A program made the position numbers and the translations under genes. A stretch of DNA of 64,000 nt, taken from Dipetalonema caudispina. Lineage: Eukaryota > Nematoda > Chromadorea > Rhabditida > Onchocercidae. The stretch covers positions 744,001-808,000 of the forward strand of contig JABVXV010000003.1 in the NCBI GenBank assembly GCA_013365325.1, in the 5' to 3' direction. Below are positions 49,866-62,640 of this stretch, one piece after another. Every line of letters begins with the position of its first letter. The first letter of the stretch is position 1. The notes below the pieces were generated by a model. It was not told the DNA's origin and made no database searches. It worked only from the letters and a program-made list of their open reading frames with translations.

Positions 49866-52630
49866 TGTTTTTTAAAAAAGTAAAACTTACATGTTGAGTT
49901 GATGATTTAATTATGATTCATTTTCAACGGTCGATTTAGAAAATAGCCGCAAAACTTGTAGAAAAGTTCTCTAAGCTTTAATATTTGGTTGTCGGAAATG
50001 TTAAAATTTCAAAACTTTATAAAGTGATGTTTATGATCGAGACTCATTCGAAGATCTTTTACAATATGAGATATATTTTTAAAATTGTGTGCAAGAGAAA
50101 ATGATACGTTCATTTCGTAGAATGGGGCAAAAGCTTTATCAGATAAATTACCATCTTTGCAAGTAGTTTGCGGGTTGCCGTTCTCATATAAGAAATGGTT
50201 CGCTGTTTGACAGTGCATCACAGTTTTCATTCTTTATTACTTTACCAATACATATATAAATCTTTTTAAAAATCTTTTTTATTAAGTTATGTATTTGCAA
50301 CAAAAAAGTTGAGTGAATTTCAAGGGGGCGTTTTCCTGCTACCAATAAATGCTTTCCTGAGACATTCTGATTAGAAAGCATTTCCTTCCAGTCATTGATT
50401 AGGAGAACAAAGTGATTTTTGTTTTCGAGATATCTCAATGTTAATTCAGAGAAGAAACAGTGAATTTGAGAAGTTTCTTGCTGGGGAAATCAAAAACTGT
50501 TTAAAATTCCGACAAAACTTAGATCTATGGCTTCTGACCCATCACTACCTCTAGCCATTGTTTTTGGTCGTGTTGTGATCGCACAACGTAATTAGGTATT
50601 TTTATGCTTATATGCGCCAAGTATTAATTACTATACGGTTATTTTACACCACACGCTTCATTATAATTTAATTCAATTTTATTCATTTATTCACTGATAC
50701 TATTACTACGCATCAAATCATACAGTGGTGCTTGCTAACCTGTACCCTCAAAAAAGCCTAGTTTCATTGTTTCCACTTACCTAATTTACTTCCTAAGGAA
50801 GTTCCTATTTGTTGAAAATAATGATTTGTGCGTAGATACTTGAATTATATTTAAATCAACTTAACTGTCAACTTCAAATTTCTTGTGAGGTTTTTAGAAA
50901 CCGCCAAGCGGTTTTATATGTGATTGTGATGAACTTTGTGATTATTTTAAATTTCAGACTTCAATTTAAAAATGTATAGTGATAAAAAAAACATTCAAAC
51001 ATGTCTTTTTGGATTTTTAAAATAGTCAAATATGTTTTTTCTTCTGTCTCCATTTGCCAGTATCTAAGTTGCATTCCTATATATTTTCGAAGTCTTTGGT
51101 TTATTTTTCATTTAAATTATTTGGATATTTTCTTCAAGTTGTTTATTGAGTGATGGATACAATTCTTCATTTTGTGAGTAAATCGAGCAATCACTTAATC
51201 TTTATAAAATTTCTTCGTTACATTGAATTTCTAACAGGATTGAACTTCCGGTTTTGGCTTTTTGGTGGTGGCGAAATTAAGTGATCAGTGATTGTAAACT
51301 ATGATATAGTATTTGAAGTATGATGTCAGCTAGAGTATATGCAATCTGTAAAAAAGGTAAATTTATCGAATGCTGTTATGATTTTCGTTTCATGGATGTG
51401 CTCATCGAGTTATCTTTCCATCCATAAACGAATCCTTCATTCCTTTATCTTTCCTATGCTATTATACATAATACTGTGTGTACTTCTGTTTTTGTTTCTG
51501 TGCAAATGCCACTCACAACACTCTCACTTCCACTTCTCCCTTTGCGAAAAAGTTAAAAAATTGTGTTTACATCCCTCCTTTGTGACATGGGTATGCTTCT
51601 GTTACAATAACCTTTGAATGTGTATCAAGTAGAACTATAAAAATTTTAAGTGATATTAAGCATAATGTTATGAAAATTCAAAAGAGGTCAAGTCAAATAT
51701 AGACAGAAAAGGTCAAGCATTAAAAAGGCAATTGCAATGTTGGAGGATACAACTTGATTTTCATTTAAATCTACATGCTGTCATTGAACTCAATAGTCAT
51801 GTATTTTAATGTTGAATGACAGTTGTAGGCCAAGATTAGATTATAAGAAAAATCGTAGGAAAGGCGAAAGTTATGAGGAACATTTCCGAATTTTCATCAA
51901 TCCGGTACGACCTTAAAAATATACAGCTGTACTATTAGGAAACAGTATTGCGACTCGCAAGATGGGAGACAAAAAATGATCAGTTGACTAGTCGAACTGC
52001 AAAAATTACTTCAACTGCTTCTGTGAACCGGATGTTTCTATCTGGAGATTTCTGAAATATATATATTACTACCATACGTATATTGGTGCTCATTTCGTTT
52101 AGTATGATCTCAGTTGGGATCGATTTCAAAATAACTTCTGCTCTATTTAACGATCTGCTTATCAAACGATCTGCTTTATAAAATAATATGTGAAAAGGTA
52201 TTAACAGTTCCCAGTAATACTGCTGGATTGGAATTAAATTGGATCGGAATGCTCGACAGAATTCCTCTTTTTTTTTTGAAGAACATGCAAGGGAACTGTT
52301 TATCTTTATGGCAAAAACTGAAAGCAATATCCCTTCATTAATCATTAAGAAACCATAATTTCCTATATTTACTCTGAGAAATCGAAGTTGTAGTTGTAAA
52401 GAGCTAAAAAGTAATTCGACTATATTAATTTATTTCATCTTCAAAATGGATTGAATACCTCCACGTCCACCCACGCACTCATACCCCCGCACTTCGAAAA
52501 TTTGCAGTTGTTGTGGTGTTGCAGCATTCTTCCAGCAGTTTGTGGATCCGGTTGGCTGGTAATAGTAGACGAGTTGAAGGATTGGCAGTGTTGTTGATCA
52601 GTCGAGCAATTACTGACTGACAAGTTAGAG
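49866..52630. other. Intergenic region between the furin gene and TRAP-alpha
   Basis: About 2.8 kb. AT-rich, with the furin 3' UTR at the left. Translations of the open frames here on both strands are Phe/Ser/His-rich and lack splice-supported partners. Just before TRAP-alpha (about 52440-52630) the base composition rises in G and C, probably its 5' UTR. No gene supported. Confidence 0.5.
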
Positions 52631-54628
52631 ATGATTGGCAAGGGGACTTTTCGGGTTCTTCTCGGTCTCGCAATCTTGGGAATTTGTTAGTTTTCTTTTC
52701 ATGTCACTTATTTTAAAGTTATTTCGATTTCGATTTCATTTCCAATCAGACCATTACTTCCCTCAACTATCATCTCAAATAGATTTTTGTTAAAATATTC
52801 AATGTTGATTAAATGTCTTTAAAAAAGTGAGTTCATAACCTATGCTAAGATCAGAGAGCCTACTCATAGTTTTTGGAGATAGCAAAATATTCTCGTCAAT
52901 TGGTATTCCATTCAGGCTTTTTTACTGTGAAAGGGGACGACGAAGTGGACGGTGAAGTTGAAGAAGAGGTCTCTGTTAGCGAAGAAGACATCATCGCAGT
53001 TCCTAATGACAAGGTAATCACTACTTACGATTAACATTATATATTCGTTTGGAAATTTCTTTATGAGGCATTCTGTTCGGAAGAAGGAAGGTAGGAGTGA
53101 ATTCGTTTCAGATTACTGATAACTTGACAGCTTGGTCTTTATTCTCTATTCCAGTTCCAGTTTTTTTCTAAACCTAACCTGTAAAACTTAGCAGAGTGAT
53201 ACACAACCTTGCAACTAAATAGAATTGATATACACATTCTAACTATAGAATATTACAGATTTCCGATGTAATGGAAGTTGATGACGTAATAAGACCCTCT
53301 CCAGACGTTCATGTGGCTTTTATTTTTACACAGCCTGAGAATTCGGAAGGTACTTTCCATCAACAATTTATCGTTTATTTTTTTTTTTTGTCTGTTATTA
53401 TCTTTATCAAAGTGAGTGTAGTTTTCCAATATTAGTTTTTCTTTCAGATCTGCCTGGTGGCAAGCTTGTTCAATTCTTGATGGGATTCCAGAATCGTGGC
53501 GAAAAAGATTTTACTGTGCATTTTTGTGAGACTTCTTTCCGGTACCCCCAGGATTTCAGCTACCACATACAGAATGTTAGTACTATTGTGATCTGACAAA
53601 ATTCTTGCTTAAAGCTTTTTAGATTTTTTCTCAATTTCTGTCAAATTTAATTTTTCTTGCTATGACTTCACTTAACTTCGTAACTTCTTATTTTAGTTCT
53701 CGAAGGTGCAGTATAATCGTGTTGTAGCAGCTAAACAGGAAGCTACATTCAATTATGCCTTTTATCCATCTGATCAGTTCGCTGGACGACCACTGGGTCT
53801 TGTTGTAGAACTGCAGTATGAGGATAGTGATGGGAAAGCATACAAAAACACGGTTTTCAACGAAACTGTAACGATTGTTGAAGATGAATCAAATTTCAAC
53901 ACAGAAACTGGGTTCCTATACGTCATTTTTGCAGCCGTTGTTGTGTTAATATTATTGGCTGGACAGCATTTCCTTTCTAAGGTTATTAAATACTGAATTT
54001 CTGAATTGCCGCCGATGAAATTAACATAAATACAAAAAGTGTAAAAAATGAGTGATGTAAAGAAAAGAGGAAAAAAAAGGGTATTGTTTAAAGAACATAT
54101 TAAGTTTTTGATTCATAGGAACTTACGAAACAGATGAAACTTGTGTATCATCTTTTTTAAAAAAGTTTAGTACGAGACTATGCTTATGGTACTAAGAAGA
54201 GATAAAATAACCTCAAATATCAGGTATAAAATAGTTTGAAAATGTCGTGATCCATGACCATTTACTTGCTGCAGTTAAAATGTTTCAGTTGACAAGGAAG
54301 CACGGAATGGCCAAAAGTCGGCAGACACAGCCGGTTGAAATAGGAACAAGTAACAAGAATGAAGTCGATTTCGAATGGATCCCGCGTGAAGTACTTAATC
54401 ACAGTACGAATTTCATTATAGTGATCCGGCGTTGTTTTCATATGAGGAACTAAAAAAGAACTTTGAGAACAATTCCCTGAAGAGCGAAAAAGTCATTCGT
54501 AAAGTCATTCTTAACTTTCAGGCTCAGCAGCATTTCATTTTGCTCAGATCTTATGTTTTCAAATTTCAGACAAGTCGCCAAAACCAGGATCTCCCAGGCA
54601 ACGGAAGCAGGTACAGCGGTTGGAATAA
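52631..54628 (+). CDS. trap-1: Translocon-associated protein alpha subunit (TRAP-alpha, SSR1)
   Basis: ER membrane subunit of the TRAP complex, which sits at the Sec61 channel and helps insertion of secretory proteins. Seven exons: 52631-52685, 52916-53013, 53259-53349, 53448-53575, 53697-53981, 54289-54403 and 54570-54628, encoding 276 residues. A signal peptide (VLLGLAILGICFF) is followed by an acidic region (about residues 28-50), then the lumenal domain with GGKLVQFLMGFQNRGEKDF, FRYPQDFSYHIQNFS and GRPLGLVVELQYED. Sequons NFS and NET are present. The membrane segment is FLYVIFAAVVVLILLAGQ near 197-214; the cytosolic tail has the family motif VEIGTSNKNEVDFEWIPREVLN and a basic end. Reading through the 53982 donor would give a shorter form ending SKVIKY, but the tail exons match the family well. 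Confidence 0.95.
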
Positions 54629-55192
54629 ACAAATAATGTTATTGTTTTTGTTTTTGTTCTTTTCGGAATTATGGTTAATTTGAAATTTGCATTCAATGGA
54701 TATGAAGCAGGGAAGCAGGAATCTTTGTTCAAGAAACTGAAAAATGTGATAGATTATGTTATAATTTAAATCATACTTTATTATTAATGTTTTGTATGCT
54801 AATGAGATTTAGGAATGTTCAATTTACTGTTCTAGATTACTCGAAAAATTTGTTTTATTAATTTGTTTTGGAGTTTTGGACAGTAGGAGTATTTATGTAT
54901 TCTATGTTGTTACTATGTTTTCTGATTATATGTGGTCATTCCATCCAAACATTTTACAGTTTCTGATCCTTGTAGATGCTTCACATCTTGTTTTATAAAA
55001 ACAGTGGGGAATGTTTTTTCGTCTGTCGAATGATTTTATTTGAAAAAGTTATTAAAGAATATCATGTCGAGAACATTATTCTCTTCAGCGTAACATGCTT
55101 GAAATATCATCACTTTTTTCTCCTCATTTTATTTATTGTCTTTTCAGCTTAAGAAGTTGTCTCTTTATTCTCAGTGTGATAATGTTTCTGAT

Positions 55193-55198
55193 AATAAA
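55193..55198 (+). terminator. Candidate polyadenylation signal of trap-1
   Basis: AATAAA about 570 bases after the stop. Another AATAAA at 54624-54629 overlaps the stop codon itself and is less likely to be used. Confidence 0.35.
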
Positions 55199-55420
55199 AT
55201 GATTTTTTATATTGGTATCAGTCGCTGTGCAGTGGTATTATCCTTGCAGTATAGATAACCCGGATTTGCGATTTAGAGGAGGTGATATGAGCATTACTTA
55301 CACGTGAGAACTATTGTTCCAGTGATAATTGGTACTTTTATATCTGCCTATCTTCGGATAGATGGACTTAATGAGCTACTATGGAATTGAAATCCAATCG
55401 TTTTGCTAATACTCGGTGTA

Positions 55421-55428
55421 ACTTTCAG
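55421..55428 (+). promoter_or_regulatory. Candidate trans-splice acceptor one base before the COG3 start
   Basis: ACTTTCAG ends at 55428, then one base, then the ATG at 55430. No donor of a 5' exon was found close upstream. In nematodes spliced-leader addition immediately before the start codon is common, and it supports this ATG. Confidence 0.6.
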
Positions 55429-55429
55429 G

Positions 55430-58400
55430 ATGGATCCGTTCGGATCTATGTATAATAAAACAGTTGAATTATTGAGTGCTAAAGTCGCCGATTATGGACT
55501 GCCTTCATCTGCGAACAGTGGTAAGATTTTTATGACTTTATGTCCCTTCAGAAGGGCTTTATTCGATTCTTTTATTACCGATTTATACCTTATACCAACC
55601 TGACTTTAGTTGTGAATGCTCATACTAAGAACCAGGAATTCTAATATTTAATGAAGTTCAATCATTAATTTTCGAAATATACTGCGTTTTCGGAGTTGCT
55701 CTTAGGTTGAATAAAAGCTTTAACTTATGCATAGAGATGAAACTCTTCCTAGTGCTGACAAAAATGATGATATTGTTATTATTTAGCTGATTTGCAAAGT
55801 GTTAAAGTATCAGAGGACTTCGAAGAGATGCTAGATTCAGATCTTGATGCAAATTTACTTTGCAGGTTTGTTTTGTTTCGATTATGTGTGCGTTAATAGT
55901 TAGTGGCGAAGTGGAATTATAATCCTTATTTTTTCGAGGTCATAAAATTGGGAAAATGAATTGAAAAAGAGATTTTCAGGTCTTTAGAAATTCTCTGTAA
56001 TTATGAACTTGGAACTTATATTTTCCAGACGGAAAGACGAAATATTATTTAATTGATGTTTAATTTCTATGGAATAACAAAAGAAATTTGCTGATATCAA
56101 TCATTGTTTATCTGGGATTTTTTTCTTCAGTTACTTATCGGATTTGTGCACTGCCGAAAAGGAAAATATTTCGAGTGGTATTCTTGAAGAAAGTGATGAA
56201 ATTAGTTTGTTACACATCTGTAAGAAAAATATGGACCTATTGAAAGAACGCTACGATAAGTGCATTGAGGTTGGTTTTGTGATCTATACAAGTTTTATTT
56301 ATCGATTCATCACTTCTTCGTTTTTCTTACATCAGTTTTTCTTTCCCTTTATAAGAACCGTTTTGTAGCAGAATTGTTTGATTCAATATTATTTCATATC
56401 GCAGTTTTATAAATCTCGTAAGAAACATTATAATTTAATCAGTTAGTGGACGAATTACGAAATAATTATGAAGTGGTTACTGAACGAACTTCTTCACTGC
56501 ACAATGCATGTGATCGGATGATGGCGCACCAAACACAAATTGCTGCTGGAGCTGAACAAATTCGTGCAAACCTTTACTATTATACCCAGTACGAATCTAT
56601 CATGAAAGTAAGTTTGGCAACTTTTCTCGCACTTATTTATATCGAATAAATATTCAGACATCTTAAATGGCTTAATGTTTTTGTATTTTTTTTTCATGTT
56701 TTCTAAGCATACATTTTAGAAACTAAACACTGGAAAATTTTCGATAACGGGACAAGTATTTACGCAGATTTTATCGACAATCGATGAATGTTTGAGATTT
56801 TTGAATAATCATATTCATTACAAGGATTCCGGAACTTATATTACCAAATATGAGCAGTGCTTGTCAAAGTACTATCTTCTTTCTTTACCATAAACCCATG
56901 TGTGAGAATATGTTTGTATTTTCTGTCGAGAAATAGTAGTGCAATCAGCAAAATACTGGAAAAGTCGGGTTGTGATTCAAAGTAATGATTTAAACAAGAT
57001 CAAGATTTAAACAAGACCTCTTTTTGCGAATAAAGGTAGACAAAAAATCGGAATTTGTGTGTTTTTTTTTCAAATGACACTTTTAGCCTTTTAAATGCTT
57101 GTGATTGATAAAATTCAGGGCAATGACAGTAATAAGAATGGGTGTTATGGCCGATTTGGAGGCAAGTCACAATGCCGTGAAGGATAGGCAGATGAAGCTA
57201 GATGTCGACAGTATGTTGTTAGTGTTTTTTTTTTTTTAAAAAAATGTGAAAATGGGTAAGGATTTCAAAAAATACTTAGAGTTCAAGAAGTGGTTTTCTG
57301 ATTCTTTTCTGCAGACCGTCAGAGTGGTTATAGCGATGACGATACTTTCTCATTGCTATATGGTGTTTTCGCTGCCCGAGCCAGTTCTATTCGATCAGCT
57401 CTTAATGTTGCTGAACAGCACTTTCGAGATATCACAGAGTTTCAGCTGATGGCAGCTGATTGCCAACAAGCTTACTTTAAAATACGATATCAAATGCTTG
57501 AACCTGTTATAAGAAGTACGATCGAGGAACTGAGAAGGTTGTTTCTTTCTATTTTCTTTAAACATTTTGCAAAGAGGATTATCAACGATAACCCCATCAA
57601 ATATTTCGCCTTTGCAGTCAAATTATTTGAGTATCTTTTACTTAATTTTAGGAAGTTGACATTTTCAATTGTACTTATTTTTAATTTTATGCAGAACTCA
57701 TGAAAACAGCTCGTGTGCATTGACTCGAAATGGCTGTGCTTTCCTACTTCGGCTTTGCGATGATGAATTTCGACTGTACAAGCAGTTCTTTACAGTTGGT
57801 GGTGAGTATAATACGCTTTCTGGAAAATAATACATACCTATAGGAATTTTAATGGTTATTTTTTTTCCTGAACAGCTTTTTAAATTTGAGCAAAAACGTT
57901 ATAGGCGATGACGGTAGTGGTTCAAGATCTGTCGCGGTTTCAACCCCGTCAAGTCCACATGCATCAATTTTGGCACCATTCATCTCAGGGACAACATCAT
58001 TTGATGATTTTATCGAGTCATTGTGTCGTGTTTTCTATGATATTTTGCGGCCTGTTATTATACACAGTCCACATTTGGAAACTCTTACCGAGCTATGCAC
58101 GATTTTAAAAGTGATTTGTAACTTTTTTTTTAAAATTTATTTTGTGATGTAAAGCTTGCATTAATTATGAGGTAAATGGCTTCCTTAATAGTTGTGCTTG
58201 ATAAATGAGACACTATAACTCTAAGAGAGAGCAACACAACTTGGCAAAAAGATAGTCCACAAAGTAAGATGTTTTTTTATCAAGTATTGATTTAATCTGA
58301 ATGATGTTTTATGCCCAGAAATGGAACAGTTTTGTTGTAGGACTGCATCATGTATCGAAGTATATTCATTCAGATGCTTTTGAAAGTTTTAGGTTGAAAT

Positions 58401-59645
58401 GATTGAAGAACGTTGTGGACTTATGCAATCAGTAATGTCAGTGAAACGATTAGCAGGTTATACGAATACTGGGGCATCATCACCATCCTATGCTGATGAA
58501 TATATGACGAATCCACGTAACGGATTTGTACGAGTTATGAATGAATTAGTGGGTGATGTTGCTGAACGAATTGTTTATAGGTAGATTTCTCAGTATCATA
58601 ATTGCATTTCAGATTGCAGCTTGATAGTATATAATTAAGTGTAAGAGATGTTTTGTGATATCATTGCTTGACTTAGAAATGTGCTTACTGCTGTATGCGT
58701 TGTAATGGTGAAGTTCTAGACAGTTGCAGAACTGGTTTATACGCTCAGTCGGATATAGCCGAATTCACTCCATCGAGTGGCGATCTTGCCTATCCGGAGA
58801 AGCTGGAAATGATGAAGGAGATTGAAAAGGAGCATACTTTAGAAAAAGTTACCGTTTTTCCTGATATCCACATGTTTTTACCAATATTTTTCAAATGGAA
58901 GATATCAATTGAGAGAGAGAACATAAAATATTCAGGATGACATAAATACAACCTCACCGACTTGTGCAGTCAATCTTTACTGTTTGTGGTATCCAACTGT
59001 TCGACGTACTGTGCTTTCCCTTTCGAAATTATTTAAATGTTTGGAGGTAATTTGTTTATTAATTTCTTCAATGCGTGATCAGTACGTAGTTCTGGACTTA
59101 TTATCATAAACTTCAGTTTTTGCGTGAATCTGTAAAATCACCGATATTTTAGCCGTTAGTGTTCCAAAGCATTGCTCGTGAACTGCTAACAGCATGTTGC
59201 CAATCTTTGGAAGATGCAGCGGAACAGATTCGAAATAGTGCTATGGAAAAATTTTCGCGCGCTCGCCGATTTCTGGATGCTGAATTGTTTATCGTGAAAC
59301 ATCTGCTAATTTTGCGTGAGCAGACAAGTCCGTACAGGGTCATCGTGCCACCAGGTAAATTTGCGGTAATGCAAGTCCTCTCATAAATTTTTTTAAATTG
59401 ACCTAACATCGGATGTACATTATGTCGAATTACTAACAGATATTATGCTGCTGTATCGATTTAATGATAAGAATTTGATTTTAGGGAATGCGACTCCTGA
59501 TGCCATCCCTCAGCGTGATTACGTATTCGACTTTAGCAAATACAGAACTTCTGCTTCGCAGCTGTTTCATGACCGGCACAGATGGTTTGAACTGACATCA
59601 AATAATGCCTTTCTGGAGCTTTTGTTGCAGGTATTATTTCTCTCC

Positions 59646-59688
<43 letters not shown>

Positions 59689-60671
59689 ATATCATTACAG
59701 TCATCAGTTGAAGATCATTTTTTCTGGGGAGTGTTTATTTCAGTCCTTTTCAGATGCATTAAGCATTTTGAAAGCTATATGATATATTAGTGGCAGCTTA
59801 AATATTGTTAATTTATTCATTTTGAGGTGCCACTGGCAGTTACGGAAGCAGCTGGTGATAGCCGGCGAATCATTGATATTCGGTTAAAAAGTCACTGTCG
59901 TAATCTGATAAATACAACTAGTGATATGATTATTTTTGAATTCGCTGATTATATTGCTAAAGCAGAGGAGATGGTAAGTCGGATCCAACTTGTTTTGGCT
60001 AAAAGTTCCTTCTTAATGCTGTCTAATTGCATTTATTTATCGAAATGATTCTTTGTAGTAACTTTTTTTAGACAGCGATGCCTGATTTTGATCTTTCAAA
60101 GAACGATTCTCTGCATGCAAGTAGTATGCAAAATTTTGCCGGTCAGGCATATAAAAAACTAACCCATTTGTGGCCTGAGGTAAACTTTTTATCAAACAAT
60201 TTGATTTGTTGTTTCAGATCTCTTACCTATATTTTTCCTAAAAGTTGATGTCGTTCTGCTTAATTAAATTCGCTGCTAGCAATATCTGTCGGACACTGTT
60301 GTATTTTCGTTATAAATGACTGCATATAGTCCCATTCCAGATAAAGGGATGTTTCGATCTGTATATTGGTTTCAAAGAAACTGAAAATATCTTATTGCAA
60401 CCAGTAAAGAAGCGAATAATTGATGTGAGTTTTCGTCCATCGACTGCATCTGCTTTGAGATATTGTTGTGATGACAGAATGTGAATGGAGATTTCTTATT
60501 AAATAACAGTTGCCAATTGATTCACTTTCATTCAGTTCGGAATCTCTGTCCTTTCTCTTTCAGGTATTCACACGCGCAGGTGTTTTTGTTGATAAATTTT
60601 ACGATGATGAACAGAAGCAAATAGCTGGTCTTCCTTCTCAAGAACATATCTGGTTAATAATGAACGCTTAA
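55430..60671 (+). CDS. cogc-3: Conserved oligomeric Golgi complex subunit 3 (COG3)
   Basis: Lobe A subunit of the COG tether, acting in retrograde traffic within the Golgi and in glycosylation-enzyme retention. Eighteen exons: 55430-55520, 55787-55865, 56131-56269, 56443-56607, 56720-56868, 57119-57210, 57315-57537, 57695-57801, 57905-58110, 58393-58580, 58730-58847, 58936-59046, 59153-59354, 59485-59630, 59827-59973, 60072-60179, 60341-60424 and 60564-60671, encoding 820 residues (human COG3 has 828). The N-terminal half is helical and coiled-coil-like ([23 protein letters not shown]). Diagnostic stretches: [88 protein letters not shown] and [13 protein letters not shown]. The ATG follows a splice acceptor by one base. 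No break was found; the start of exon 11 (58730) has a second possible acceptor a few bases upstream. Confidence 0.95.
59639..59688. repeat. Compound TC/TA microsatellite beside a COG3 donor site
   Basis: A TC-rich tract runs into TA repeats, beginning eight bases after the donor of exon 14. Confidence 0.95.
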
Positions 60672-61057
60672 TTTCCCGACTTGATGCAATTGTGCTTTAT
60701 TTATTTTATGTATAAGATAAAATATATTTGAGCTCAATACAGTTCATCGGTATATTATATGAGTTCTGGGAAGTGGACATACAACAGAAGTCATGAAGTC
60801 TTGACCAAGTCTTAAGTATTAATAGATCTCTCGGAAATTCACTTTTTTTCATGCTGAAGTTATGATTGCGAATATAATATGATTGGGACAGTGAACTGTG
60901 GATATTGTCACGAAAATTATCGACCGATAAGCGTTGGGTTTGCCCGATTTTGCATCAACTTGTCAGTGATATCGCGATGATGGATATTAGCATAATTGAT
61001 ATGTGGTAGTACGTGAGCATAATTGATTTCAATATCATTGGATCGATCGAAGAAATG

Positions 61058-61219
61058 TTATTTGAATGGAAATCGTTCATCGCTAGATGGAATGGGCAAG
61101 TTAATCCGAGAATGGTACACATCAATCACTTCTTTGGTTACGTACTCCGGTTTCTTATGTGCTTTTTCTTCACTGTGTTCGCTATGATTTTCTTCCGCCT
61201 CCAATTCACGATCCGGCTT
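61058..61219 (-). CDS. Candidate minus-strand terminal exon, unknown protein
   Basis: On the minus strand a frame follows an acceptor-like ACTTAG and is open for 53 codons to a TAA at 61058-61060. It reads RELEAEENHSEHSEEKAHKK, then EYVTKEVIDVYHSRINLPIP and SSDERFPFK. The strongly charged, soluble composition is typical of a cytosolic C-terminal tail, and the opposite-strand frame is Phe-rich as expected for an antisense reading. Possible upstream exons are open frames near 61560-61600 (LTGGDYSERSFSIAT) and 62105-62264 (ending at a GTTAGT donor), but phases could not be connected. If real, a gene lies convergent to COG3 and overlaps the upstream region of the cyclin-like gene. No family recognised. 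Confidence 0.33.
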   Translation of the reverse strand, partial: KPDRELEAEENHSEHSEEKAHKKPEYVTKEVIDVYHSRINLPIPSSDERFPFK

Positions 61220-62620
61220 CTAAGTATTTCAGTTTCAAAATCAAACATCTACAAATGCGGTAAGTTGTGTTCAAGTATGAGAAATGCTTCCTTTTCAGGT
61301 TACGGAATTTGTGATAATGAACTGTATCAATGAGTGCATGTTTTTCAGAAAAAAATCCAAGAAAATGATAATTTAGAAAAACCGTTGACGTAAAATAGGA
61401 AGGAAATCCAAGATAACAAATTCCCACTTGTCCCGAAAATCTCTATTCTGATGATAAGGCTGTAAGATGAATGATGATATTAATAAAACTGTAATGGATA
61501 GTGTTAAAGTGTTCAGAATGATTGAAAAGTTTTAAGCAAAAGTAATTTGAATAATATATAGTTGCAATACTAAACGAGCGCTCTGAATAATCGCCTCCTG
61601 TTAAAACCTGATAATACGTTAGGTAAGTATCTTATTTTCCGCACAGATATTTTTGCTGGAAGTAAGTGGGAATCAAAGTTGAAACCAATAAAAAATGTTG
61701 AAAAAAAGTTAGTGGTGAAGTTACATCTGTTGAGAATGAAATATGATGTATTAGTTGGTAGAAATGGTGATCAAATAACCAACATCTTTCAAGTCATCTA
61801 TCATATTGTTCGTTAATTATTATTTCATAGAAATTGCCAAATAAGATAACAATTTATTGATAATTGTTAACATACTATCAACTGATCAGACATGTTATCA
61901 ATTATGTTGTTCTCGGTGAAAATAAAATGTTTAGTTGTGTTTTAATATAGGGTTAAAAGAATTTTATACAGCATATGCGAATGATGGATTGTAAATCAAG
62001 TAGAATTACTGATGACGACATGGCACTTGAAATTTAAAACCAATAAGTTCAATTTAATTTCCGTCCGATCACAAGGCTAAAAATATTGGTGGTCTGTACT
62101 GCACTAACAATCTGTTTTATTCCTTTTTGTATGATTCCAAACCGGCGCGCAATATCAACTATTTCAATCCGATTCATTTCAGTACAAATTAAATGATATA
62201 GAAGTCTTTCCGTAAAATGTTTATGGATGAACATTACAAAATTACTCATCACACGATAAATAAGTGAACCTAAGATGGTGATCAAAATAGAAAGCATGAA
62301 ATAGATCCTTGTTGTGCACTAATGCTATCCATGGCGGTTCCATCACTGTGATCCTCTTAAAAACCGAACAACTTTTGATTATTTATTATTATGAATCTTT
62401 GTTAAGAACTGAGTCTAAATCTTTTAGGTATTACTATTAAGTATTTCAAACAATTCATAAAGTATTCTTGTTTATCATCCCATCTTTCATTCGAATTCAT
62501 TTTTTGGCTGATGAGAGTAAGTAAAGGTGAAAGTTAAAGGCTGGAAGTGGCGCCACTGTCGAAATGAATCTGTTTTCAAGATAAAGTATAAAGATTAAAT
62601 AATATGCTTCACAATTATCG

Positions 62621-62631
62621 CTTTATTTTAG
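62621..62631 (+). promoter_or_regulatory. Candidate trans-splice acceptor of the cyclin-like gene
   Basis: CTTTATTTTAG ends at 62631, nine bases before the start codon. No paired donor was seen nearby, so spliced-leader addition is likely. Confidence 0.45.
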
Positions 62632-62640
62632 AATCAAATT

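Larger units (their letters stand above)
60672..62640. other. Intergenic region between COG3 and the cyclin-like gene
   Basis: About 2 kb, AT-rich. AATAAA at 61482-61487 is far from the COG3 stop. A candidate minus-strand exon at 61058-61219 is listed separately. A minus-strand frame at 62049-62297 (with GSLIYRVMSNFVMFI) could hold an upstream exon but has no confirmed boundaries. Confidence 0.4.

Noticed and set aside
61013..61333. Plus-strand frame of 106 codons with a hydrophobic segment
   Set aside because: It starts at a TTG and is antisense to a more coding-like minus-strand frame; the Phe-rich segment is what the complement of Glu/Lys codons produces.
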